A DNA stretch of 60,431 nucleotides, taken from positions 1 through 60,431 of the forward strand of contig CAKVLD010000012.1 in the NCBI GenBank assembly GCA_934755305.1, given 5' to 3'. This stretch comes from an uncultured Clostridium sp. Lineage in GTDB: Bacteria > Bacillota > Clostridia > Clostridiales > Clostridiaceae. Both the position numbers and the translations under genes were made by a program. Below, piece by piece: positions 18,030-24,898 of this stretch (its first letter is position 1; every line of letters starts with the position of its first letter). The notes under the pieces were generated by a model that worked only from the letters and a program-made list of their open reading frames with translations, ran no database searches and was not told the DNA's origin.

Positions 18030-18081
18030 TTATTACTTTAAAGTACATTTTTAATAGCAATTATATTTTTTAATTTAATGC

Positions 18082-18142
18082 ATCTTGACTGAAGTCACTT
18101 TTTTTGGCCATTCAAAAGGTTCAAAAAGAAAAATAATTCATT
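18082..18142. repeat. Dispersed repeat, left-half copy
   Basis: These 61 bases match 30,451-30,511 at 59 of 61 positions. The end of this half (18,114-18,137) is an imperfect inverted copy of 18,160-18,183, so together they could form a 24-bp stem. The boundaries resemble a small mobile or structured element, but no transposase is near. Confidence 0.8.
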
Positions 18143-18159
18143 ATAAAAATGCCATTTAT

Positions 18160-18208
18160 TTATTTTTCTTTTTGGTTCTTTTGCGGCACTATAATTATTT
18201 TTTAACGT
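18160..18208. repeat. Dispersed repeat, right-half copy
   Basis: It matches window positions 4-53, with 32 of the first 33 bases identical. It is inverted relative to the end of the left half at 18,114-18,137. This is the only locus in the window where both halves sit together. Confidence 0.75.
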
Positions 18209-18291
18209 ATTTGACAACTTACATACCAGAAAGTTAGTAATAATCAGTGCTCGCTCTCAAAAAGGTTTTAAAATTTCTTATACGTTAAAAA

Positions 18292-18323
18292 AGCTAATAC
18301 TACTCTTTTATATAGTATCAGCT
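18292..18323 (-). terminator. Terminator after DUF1653 gene
   Basis: Plus-strand AGCTAATACTA (18292-18302) pairs with TAGTATCAGCT (18313-18323), with one wobble. The minus strand continues in TTTTTT. Confidence 0.8.
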
Positions 18324-18333
18324 AAATCATATT

Positions 18334-18570
18334 TTATTCTCCATCATATAATTCAAATCTATATTCTTGATCTACTTCAGGATATTTTTCTCTATCCACT
18401 TTACTAGCAAACATTTCAAGTGGTCTTACAAACATTTCATAAGGCGGATATAAACATTGATAAGACACTAATTTTTCTCTAGTTTCACTATGAGTTACTA
18501 TATCATGTACATAATATAGTTTTCCTTTAAAGTGTTTGTATGGCCTTTTTACTTCTATTACTCTTTCCAT
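18334..18570 (-). CDS. DUF1653 family protein
   Basis: Seen: 78 residues with a YKHFKGKLYYVHDIVTHSET core and a RPLEMFASKVDREKYP segment, typical of DUF1653. Known: a widespread small domain of unknown function, sometimes fused to other modules. No catalytic motif can be named. It starts with ATG and ends at its own terminator, so it is probably monocistronic or co-transcribed with the deaminase gene 66 bases upstream. Confidence 0.85.
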   Translation of the reverse strand: MERVIEVKRPYKHFKGKLYYVHDIVTHSETREKLVSYQCLYPPYEMFVRPLEMFASKVDREKYPEVDQEYRFELYDGE

Positions 18571-18635
18571 ATAATTATCTTCCTTTTCTTTTGAATTTAA
18601 TATAGATATTTTAACCTAAAAGAAATATCTTTGCA

Positions 18636-19052
18636 TTAATTTCTATGAAATCCCTCAACCTTTTTATAACCCCACCAGTCAGGCACAAGTTCTCCTAACG
18701 TAATTGTTTTTCTAGTATCATAATCCAATAAAATCTCTATATCTTTACTATTTTTATCTAGCTCCATTAGTAATTCTCTGCAAGCTCCACAAGGTGAACC
18801 AAAATCTCCATTTGACATAATACATACTATCTTAGAAATTTCGTGTTCACCATTTGTAAACATATTAAAAACTGCATTTCTTTCAGCACAAATTCCAAGA
18901 CTACATGGCGCATCAATACACACACCTGTATATATATTGCCTTTTTTACTTAAAATCGCTGCAGCTACTTGGCCACCTGCTATAAACGGAGAAACTTCTC
19001 TATCATTTTGAACTTTCTTTGCTTCATTATATAATTTTTCCCATATATCCAT
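18636..19052 (-). CDS. Cytidine deaminase-family protein
   Basis: Seen: 138 residues with zinc-site motifs CAERNAVF (ligand Cys plus catalytic Glu) and PCGACRELL (two ligand Cys). The N-terminus carries VSPFIAGGQVAAAIL. The PDWWGYKK tail differs from standard Cdd. Known: homotetrameric zinc hydrolases acting on (deoxy)cytidine, with blasticidin-S deaminase a relative. The substrate here is uncertain because the N-terminal substrate motif is divergent. It lies in an accessory stretch. Confidence 0.8.
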   Translation of the reverse strand: MDIWEKLYNEAKKVQNDREVSPFIAGGQVAAAILSKKGNIYTGVCIDAPCSLGICAERNAVFNMFTNGEHEISKIVCIMSNGDFGSPCGACRELLMELDKNSKDIEILLDYDTRKTITLGELVPDWWGYKKVEGFHRN

Positions 19053-19283
19053 TATTTACCCCACTTTCCGCTTTTTATTTTACCCTTTACAATTATAACA
19101 TGTAACAAAAATACATAAACACTTTCCACAAAGCTTTTTTCTAGATTCACTTGCCATTTTATTATTATAAATTACCTCAAACTATTCATCCATGAAAACC
19201 TTAGTATCTTAGCCATTCTTTTAATAAAACTCATCTGAATATCAAAAAAACCTTGGAAATTCCAAATCTTTTTATTTTAATAG

Positions 19284-20143
19284 TTATTTCTTTTTTACCG
19301 GTATCCATACTTCACAAAAACAACCTTCATCATTTTCTCCTGGATAAAATTCAAAATCCGTATCATCTAACATTACATATTCTGAACTTGGTAAAAATTC
19401 TTTAAATTCTTATCCCAAGTATTTGCTATACACTGTCCATCCTTACCAATACATTTAAATACTGCCCATAATCCTGAATTTACCTTCCAAGAAGTAAATC
19501 CTTCTATCTCTTTGTCACCTTCATATTCCATTCCTATACCATAATTAAATTCATTACTATCCCTTGATATAGGCGAACATACTCCATACATATTTTCTTT
19601 TCCAGTGATACTTTTAAGTTTTTCAAATAATCCTTTAGACATATTTTCTTCCCAAAAGTCTCTAATTTCTTGATTATCTTCTTCCCCTATTGTTAAGTTA
19701 TTAAACTTCCTTATCTTAGCTAAAATATTAAAGCTTTTTCTTTCTACTATCTTGTACTTCAAAATACATCCACCTTCCACTATTATTTTTATATTAAGGC
19801 GATTGAAAGACTTTAACTGTGCTCCAGAGTTTTTTGCCAAGCTAGGTGATACACCATGAAACCTTGTAAATGCCTTTGAAAAACTTTCTGGTGAATCATA
19901 ACCATATTTCATAGCAATATCAATAACTTTAGATTTAGACATTGAAAGTTCTTGTCCTGCTAAAGATAATCTTCTATTTTTTATATACTCATTTGCTGAT
20001 ATTCCAGTTACAAGACTAAATATTCTATGAAAGTGATAGTTAGACATATAAACAGCTTTAGCTACATCTTCATAATTAATATTTTCTAAAAGATTATCTT
20101 CCATATAATCAATTGCCTTTTGTATACTCTGAATGTACTCCAT
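19284..20143 (-). pseudogene. AraC-type regulator with GyrI-like domain, frameshifted near the 3' end
   Basis: Seen: an N-terminal pair of AraC helix-turn-helix motifs (about 1-110, with YDSPESFSKAFTRFHG), then a GyrI-like ligand-binding domain. The open frame stops at 19,373 after NTWDKNLKNFYQVQNM. Restoring one A near 19,410 changes reading to DKEFKEFLPSSEYVML and continues to a natural end EVWIPVKKK with stop at 19,284, the expected domain C-terminus. So one base has been lost, by mutation or sequencing error. DNA binding might survive; ligand sensing is probably impaired. Targets are unknown. Confidence 0.85.
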
Positions 20144-20239
20144 TATCCCTCACCTCATAAATTTATTATAAAATTATTCAAATAATAGTTCCTAGCTGTC
20201 CTTGCTCAAATATGTATGCTTTAATAAATTTCAGGTTAT

Positions 20240-20686
20240 TTAGAACTCCATTTTAAACAGTTCTTCTTCGTCAACTATCTTACCTGTTGAAACAAAACCT
20301 GCTTTTTCATAGATATGTTTAGCCCTTACATTTTCAGGTTCAGTGGATAAATATATTTCATTACATGAAAATTCCTTTTTCATTTCACTAACAATTACAT
20401 CTAAAGCTTCTTTTCCATATCCTTTTCCTTGATATCTTCTATCTATCATGAACCTGCAAAGTTCATAGAAGTTTTCTTCCTCACTCCATCCATACATAGT
20501 AAAACCTATTAAAACACCTTCATGCTCTATAGCTTTAACTGTCCATCCCTCTTCATAAACAGCTTGTAGAAGAGAGTATGCATTAGAAGCAACATATTCT
20601 TCTCCTAAAAAATGTTTTCCTTCAGGATCTGTAGTTAAGAAAATGACCTTCTCCCAATTATTTTTATCAACATTAATTAAACGCAT
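20240..20686 (-). CDS. GNAT-family N-acetyltransferase
   Basis: Seen: 148 residues with the acetyl-CoA-binding motif RRYQGKGYGKEAL and the later VRAKHIYEKAGFVSTG segment. Known: GNAT enzymes acetylate amines of small molecules or proteins. Similarity in layout to spermidine acetyltransferases (SpeG/PaiA type) is possible, but the substrate cannot be read from the sequence. It lies in the accessory region upstream of the AraC gene on the same strand. Confidence 0.85.
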   Translation of the reverse strand: MRLINVDKNNWEKVIFLTTDPEGKHFLGEEYVASNAYSLLQAVYEEGWTVKAIEHEGVLIGFTMYGWSEEENFYELCRFMIDRRYQGKGYGKEALDVIVSEMKKEFSCNEIYLSTEPENVRAKHIYEKAGFVSTGKIVDEEELFKMEF

Positions 20687-20995
20687 ATATAGCCCATCCT
20701 TCCATAACCTTATTTAGAATACATTATTTAAACCTCCCCAAATTTATTTTTATAACAAAAATACTATATTTTTATCTTATTTCAAATTATACCATAAAAT
20801 ACTTTTTTTTCAATTATCATAGCAAATCGCTTATTTCAAATTTTATTTGATAAAATAATTTTATAAAGTTATCTAGTTAACTATATTATTTCACCAGATT
20901 TTTTGACTCATTTTACTTTTCTCAAAAATATGTAAATTTGATTTTTCAACTCACGATAATATTATTGACCGTTAAAATTGTGTGGGAGGTATTAA

Positions 20996-21126
20996 CAAAG
21001 AAAAATAGGCTTTATACTAGCTACTATGCTTTTAGTAAGCCCAATAATACAAGGAGAAACAATAACAGTACATGCTGCTGAAGAAGTAAATCTTTCTAAT
21101 GTTAAAGTAGGAACTACAAAGGCTAT
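20996..21126 (+). pseudogene. 5' remnant of a secreted-protein gene
   Basis: Reading 21,005 onward gives IGFILATMLLVSPIIQGE, a hydrophobic signal-peptide-like stretch, then VHAAEEVNLSNVKVGTTKA, after which protein-like sequence stops. A GGGAGG site at about 20,984 is present, but no in-frame start follows; an in-frame TAA lies at 20,993. The NVKVGTTKA run resembles the start of a fibronectin-III-like surface domain (inference). The gene has lost both its start and nearly all its body. Confidence 0.55.
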
Positions 21127-21241
21127 ACTTAATTTTCTATCTATACTTTTTAGACACTTCACTTTCAAAATCTTGTTTACCATTAATATATATCATCATT
21201 TTAATAACACTGATATTTATACTTTTCCAAACAAAAAGAAA

Positions 21242-21267
21242 ACACTAGAATCTCTAGATTCTAGTGT
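21242..21267 (-). terminator. Terminator after purine permease gene
   Basis: ACACTAGAATC (21242-21252) and GATTCTAGTGT (21257-21267) form a perfect 11-bp stem with a TCTA loop. The minus strand continues TTTTCTTTTTG. Confidence 0.85.
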
Positions 21268-21285
21268 GAACATCTATAATTTAAA

Positions 21286-22659
21286 TTACATAAATATTAA
21301 CTTTAATAAGAATACAACTCCAAGTAAAATCATTATCCATGAAATTTCATGTTTGTCTTCCTTGTTCTTAGCAAAGAATATATTGTATAGCACGTTAAGT
21401 ACTACATAAGATAAAACTCCAAAAGTTAATCCATCTCCAATACTATAAGTCATAGGCATTAACGCTATTGTTAAGAAAGCTGGAACACCTTGAGTTAAAT
21501 CATTAAAATCAATTTTCTTAACTTCACTTAACATTAAATATCCAACATATATTAAAGCTGGTGCTGTTGCACAACTTGGTATAGCCATAAATATTGGTGA
21601 GAAAAACATTGCTAATAAGAATAACGCACCTGTAGTTACTGCTGTCCATCCTGTTCTACCACCTGCTGCTACTCCTGTTGAACTTTCAACAAAAGTTGTT
21701 ACAGTTGAAACACCAAGACAAGCTCCTGCTGTTGTTCCAACAGCATCTACTAATAAAGCTTTACCTCCATTTGGAATATTTCCATCTTTATCCAACATTC
21801 CTGCTTTAGATGCAACTCCAACAAAAGAACCTATTGTATCAAAGAAATCTACAAATAAGAATGTACATACTATTGTAAAGAAAGTTCCTATTGTTTCTGG
21901 ATGTAACATATATTCAAAATCAATTTTTCCAGCTATAGGAGCTATACTTTCATATCTAAATATACCATCTGGTAAAACAATACCTAAGCTAGCTGCATAT
22001 TCTGGATTTATTAAAGCATATATCCAAGCTAATACAGTTGATCCTAAAATTCCGAATAATATTGAACCTTTAACACCTTTCTTTTCTAATAAAACAATAA
22101 TAACTACACCTATTAATGCAATATAGAAAGTTGGTGAAGTAAAGTGCCCTAATTTAACTAATGTACTTTCATCTGCTACTGTAATCTTTGCTCCTTGAAA
22201 ACCTATAAAAGCAATAAATAACCCTATACCTGCTGTTACAGCATACTTCAAACTTGCTGGTATAGCTCTTACCACTGCTTCCCTTACTTTTAATAAGGAT
22301 AATATAATAAATATTATACCTTCAACAAATACTGCTGTTAATGCTACTTCCCATGATATATTCATCCCTAATACTACCGAAAATGCAAAGTAAGCATTTA
22401 ATCCCATACCTGATGCTAAAGCGAAAGGTAAATTTGCAAAAACTCCCATAATAATTGTTGTTAGCCCTGCTGATAAGCATGTAGCTGTAACTAACGCTCC
22501 AGTTGGCATACCTGTTGCACCTAAAATACTTGGGTTTACAGCTATTATATATGCCATTGTTAAAAACGTAGTAATCCCCGCAATAATTTCTTTTCTGTAG
22601 TCTACATCTTTATTAGAACAAATTTCTAATAACCTTCCCTTTTGTGATTTAACATCCAT
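21286..22659 (-). CDS. NCS2/AzgA-like purine permease (guanine/hypoxanthine type)
   Basis: Seen: 457 residues and about twelve hydrophobic segments, with motifs ITTFLTMAYIIAVNPSIL near the N-terminus and GASTV-type SVTTFVESSTGVAAGGRTG around residue 320. Known: this PbuG/PbuO family imports guanine and hypoxanthine by proton symport in the cytoplasmic membrane. The upstream guanine riboswitch independently supports a purine substrate. It is monocistronic, with its own consensus promoter and terminator. Confidence 0.9.
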   Translation of the reverse strand: MDVKSQKGRLLEICSNKDVDYRKEIIAGITTFLTMAYIIAVNPSILGATGMPTGALVTATCLSAGLTTIIMGVFANLPFALASGMGLNAYFAFSVVLGMNISWEVALTAVFVEGIIFIILSLLKVREAVVRAIPASLKYAVTAGIGLFIAFIGFQGAKITVADESTLVKLGHFTSPTFYIALIGVVIIVLLEKKGVKGSILFGILGSTVLAWIYALINPEYAASLGIVLPDGIFRYESIAPIAGKIDFEYMLHPETIGTFFTIVCTFLFVDFFDTIGSFVGVASKAGMLDKDGNIPNGGKALLVDAVGTTAGACLGVSTVTTFVESSTGVAAGGRTGWTAVTTGALFLLAMFFSPIFMAIPSCATAPALIYVGYLMLSEVKKIDFNDLTQGVPAFLTIALMPMTYSIGDGLTFGVLSYVVLNVLYNIFFAKNKEDKHEISWIMILLGVVFLLKLIFM

Positions 22660-22734
22660 AAATTAATCCTCCTAAAAACTTTTAATAATATTTCTAATAA
22701 ATATTATTAGTCTTATTGATAGAAAAAATCCCTT

Positions 22735-22797
22735 CTCTTAGTCAGATATTTACGGCATCTGGTAGAAACTGAGAACCTTATCTCCTCATTATAAGAG
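22735..22797 (-). ncRNA. Guanine-class purine riboswitch
   Basis: On the minus strand P1 is CTCTT (22793-22797) with AAGAG (22735-22739). P2 is UGAGGA with UUCUCA, including a G-U pair. The J2/3 hallmark is GTTTCTACC and P3 CAGAT/ATCTG holds loop GCCGTAA. The specificity base in J3/1 (GACTA) is C, at 22,741, which indicates guanine or hypoxanthine rather than adenine. It lies about 75 bases before the permease start, downstream of a consensus promoter. The expression platform was not resolved; no clear terminator with a U-run follows. Confidence 0.9.
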
Positions 22798-22815
22798 TTG
22801 AGAGCTACGAATGTT

Positions 22816-22844
22816 ATTATATATAGCCACATAATCATTGTCAA
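22816..22844 (-). promoter_or_regulatory. Consensus SigA promoter before the purine riboswitch
   Basis: Minus-strand TTGACA (22839-22844) and TATAAT (22816-22821) are a perfect match to consensus with a 17-base spacer. It initiates just ahead of the riboswitch. Confidence 0.85.
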
Positions 22845-22888
22845 TAGTTCCGTACGAATTATAATCAAGTTAGATTAACTTTCGTGAT

Positions 22889-23872
22889 TTAATACAATCC
22901 ATCTTCTACAAATTCTTTAATATATTGCATATTGTTTGATTGACTTAAAGCTACTAATAGCTTAATTCTAGCTTTTTGTCCCGGCATTGTATCACCAAAA
23001 ATGGCACCTAAATCCCTAAGTTGTTTTCCGCCTCCCTCATATCCATATGATTCAAACACTCTTCCTTCAAAACATCTGGAAACAACAACTACAGGAATAT
23101 TATTATCTATAGCTTTCTTTACTCCCTTAACCATTTCTGGAGGTATATTTCCTCTTCCTAAAGCTTCAAGAACTATTCCCTTATATCCTTTATCAATTAC
23201 AAAGTCTAAGAAAGAATTATCCATTCCTGATACACATTTTATTAAAGCAACATCACCTTTTATACTATCTATATTTACATGTTTTCCTTTTGGAGCATTT
23301 CTATAAAATATAACATTATTATTATCAACTATACCTATAGGTCCAAAATTAGGAGTTCTAAAAGCATTTAAAGCCATGGAATTAGCCTTTGTCACTTCTC
23401 TTGCACTATTAAGTTCTCCATTAAAACAAACTAATACTCCCCTATTTCTTGCATTTTCTGATATAGCTGTACAAATAGATGCTGCAAGATTAGCTGGTCC
23501 ATCATATCCAAGTTCAGAACTACTTCTCATTGCCCCAGTAACTACTACTGGTTTAGTTGTAGTTAAAGTCAAATCTAACATATAAGCTGTTTCCTCTAAG
23601 GTATCTGTACCATGAGTTACTACAACACCAGCTATGTCATCTCTTTCTATTAATTTTTTTACTACATTCGATAATTCTAACATCAACTTAGGAGTTACAT
23701 GTGGTGATGGTAAACTTGAAAAATTATAACTCTCTATCTCTGCAAATTTTTCTATCCCAGTAACCATTGACATTATCTCTTCTCCACTTAAGGATGGTAC
23801 TGCCGCATGTAATCTTTCGTCCACTTTCATAGAAATTGTTCCACCATTAAATACTACTGCAACTTTCTTCAT
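22889..23872 (-). CDS. L-asparaginase
   Basis: Seen: 327 residues with both active-site threonine motifs: FNGGTISMK near the N-terminus and VVVTHGTDTLEETAYML near 82-98. No signal peptide is seen, so it is probably cytoplasmic. Known: hydrolyses asparagine to aspartate and ammonia. The homolog is often named ansA or ansB; type cannot be decided by eye. It has a GGAGG start site. A riboswitch-like leader ends about 190 bases upstream on the same strand, so its transcription could be attenuated. Confidence 0.9.
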   Translation of the reverse strand: MKKVAVVFNGGTISMKVDERLHAAVPSLSGEEIMSMVTGIEKFAEIESYNFSSLPSPHVTPKLMLELSNVVKKLIERDDIAGVVVTHGTDTLEETAYMLDLTLTTTKPVVVTGAMRSSSELGYDGPANLAASICTAISENARNRGVLVCFNGELNSAREVTKANSMALNAFRTPNFGPIGIVDNNNVIFYRNAPKGKHVNIDSIKGDVALIKCVSGMDNSFLDFVIDKGYKGIVLEALGRGNIPPEMVKGVKKAIDNNIPVVVVSRCFEGRVFESYGYEGGGKQLRDLGAIFGDTMPGQKARIKLLVALSQSNNMQYIKEFVEDGLY

Positions 23873-24061
23873 AACTATTCCTCCATTTATCTATTGTAAT
23901 TTTTAAAAAAGACATAAAGATACTATACATAATTAAAATATGTAACGCTTTATATCCCCAATACCTTTTAACAAGTGACCTTACTATAATAGTTCTACCA
24001 GTTTAAACTTTGCCACATATCTATATTTTTTCTAATGCTTAATAATAATATTTTTTATAAG

Positions 24062-24213
24062 CATTAAAAAATAACTTTTGGTTCCCCAAAAGTTATACCC
24101 TTTAATTTAAAAGTTTTTGGCAGGTCGGCGTATCCTGCATCCCTGATTACTACTATTTAATGATAATTAAAAGTAGCGTATGAGGAGCCCTTTCTCACCT
24201 CAAAAACATCTTA
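24062..24213 (-). ncRNA. Candidate riboswitch or structured leader RNA, class unassigned
   Basis: Reading the minus strand from about 24,213: P1 GTTTTTG (24201-24207) pairs with CAAAAAC (24113-24119). Inside are a TGAG/CTCA hairpin, a CTACT/AGTAG hairpin (24150-24154, 24172-24176) and GCAGG/CCTGC (24120-24124, 24134-24138). A perfect 11-bp terminator with a U-run follows (24071-24096). The P1-side CCAAAA (24115-24120) can instead pair with TTTTGG in the terminator arm (24086-24091). Words GGTGAG, GGCTCCT and ATACGCT recall the magnesium M-box 5' core, but the unit is too short for that class. Nearest downstream gene: asparaginase. Confidence 0.6.
24071..24096 (-). terminator. Terminator in the candidate riboswitch
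   Basis: ATAACTTTTGG (24071-24081) and CCAAAAGTTAT (24086-24096) form a perfect 11-bp stem with a four-base loop. The minus strand continues in six Ts. Half of its 5' arm is also complementary to the P1 region of the upstream fold. Confidence 0.85.
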
Positions 24214-24219
24214 GTATAT

Positions 24220-24248
24220 ATTATAAGTCTGGCTATAAAAAGTTTCAA
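24220..24248 (-). promoter_or_regulatory. SigA promoter for the candidate leader RNA
   Basis: Minus-strand TTGAAA (24243-24248) and TATAAT (24220-24225) have a 17-base spacer. A start near 24,213 would place the RNA 5' end a few bases before P1, as expected for a dedicated transcript. Confidence 0.75.
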
Positions 24249-24269
24249 GTTTTTTATAAACAAGCTTCT

Positions 24270-24671
24270 TTATATTGCTGCAAACGGAATTATTCTCCCA
24301 CTATATATTTTATTATTTATTTTACTATTTGTTATAGGATATAAAGTAGAAACATAAATATAATTATCCTCTAAATCAATTTCTAATCCAACTAAAATCA
24401 TTGCATCTACTTTTTTTATTAATTCTAAAGCACCTATCTTCCCCCTTTTTTTATCTATACCAACATAATCCGGATTTTCTATAACACTCCCAATTACTTG
24501 TAATAAATTTTCTTTAACTTTTCTTGTTAATTGCTTTCCATGGTGTCTTTTAATGTGATTTATTACCCCAGGCGAGGCATAAACGCTTCCATCAATAGGA
24601 AAATCTAACCTTTCAATTACAGAAGTATTTATTTGTCCTACTTTCTTATAAGCTTTATAATGACTTCTCAT
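24270..24671 (-). CDS. PBECR-type nuclease-like protein (barnase/EndoU/RelE-like fold)
   Basis: Seen: 133 residues, no signal peptide. The core VYASPGVINHIKRHHGKQL, then IGSVIENPDYVGIDKK, then ELIKKVDAMILVGLEI and a late IYVSTLYPI/SKINNKIYSGR tail match my memory of the PBECR (phage-barnase-EndoU-ColicinE5/D-RelE) domain, usually the toxin or nuclease part of polymorphic or phage proteins. Here the domain stands alone with about 25 extra N-terminal residues. No immunity or antitoxin gene is visible beside it. It could be a domesticated or inactive relative; activity is inference. Confidence 0.6.
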   Translation of the reverse strand: MRSHYKAYKKVGQINTSVIERLDFPIDGSVYASPGVINHIKRHHGKQLTRKVKENLLQVIGSVIENPDYVGIDKKRGKIGALELIKKVDAMILVGLEIDLEDNYIYVSTLYPITNSKINNKIYSGRIIPFAAI

Positions 24672-24835
24672 AATCTCATCACCACGCCTTTATTTTATTT
24701 TTTTAACTATAATAAATACTTATATAATTTATTTCTTATTATATAGTATTTACAAATCACTTCCAATATATTATATTCATAAAAATAGTAAAATTAACTC
24801 AAAACCGTTTTTATTTTATTTTTTTACATTTTCTA

Positions 24836-24863
24836 TTTACCATTTCTAATAAAGTGATAAAAT
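24836..24863 (+). promoter_or_regulatory. Possible ilvE promoter
   Basis: TTTACC (24836-24841) and TAAAAT (24858-24863) have a 16-base spacer, about 35 bases before the start codon. No T-box or other leader fold is seen upstream, which is notable for a branched-chain amino acid gene. Confidence 0.45.
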
Positions 24864-24898
24864 ATAAATAATAACACTTAAAGATTGGGGAGATTAAA

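Larger units (their letters stand above)
17829..18333. other. 505-base gene-free interval before yicC
   Basis: It holds, right to left: a terminator for the DUF1653 gene, a right-half repeat (18160-18208), a left-half repeat (18082-18142), a strong GTGGC hairpin with a T-run, and the yicC promoter. The only frames are tiny, such as a 13-codon MAKKSDFSQDALN inside the repeat, without a ribosome-binding site. Confidence 0.7.
20687..21285. other. 599-base interval with a gene relic
   Basis: It contains the relic of a secreted-protein gene (20,996-21,126, plus strand) and the terminator of the purine permease (21,242-21,267). The remainder is A/T-rich with no supported gene; one open frame continues past the relic, but its later part is not protein-like. 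Confidence 0.6.

Noticed and set aside
21026..21409. Plus-strand 127-codon open frame near the permease gene
   Set aside because: Only its first third looks like protein (the secreted-protein relic). The remainder overlaps the permease terminator and the permease 3' end antisense, with low-complexity content.
24062..24213. Assigning the structured RNA to the M-box magnesium riboswitch
   Set aside because: Several M-box-like words occur in order, but the domain is far too short and the downstream gene is an asparaginase, not a cation transporter.
24062..24213. 5S rRNA or T-box leader in the same interval
   Set aside because: ATACGCCGA resembles part of 5S loop E, but the rest does not match. 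There is no T-box AGGGTGG-type sequence.
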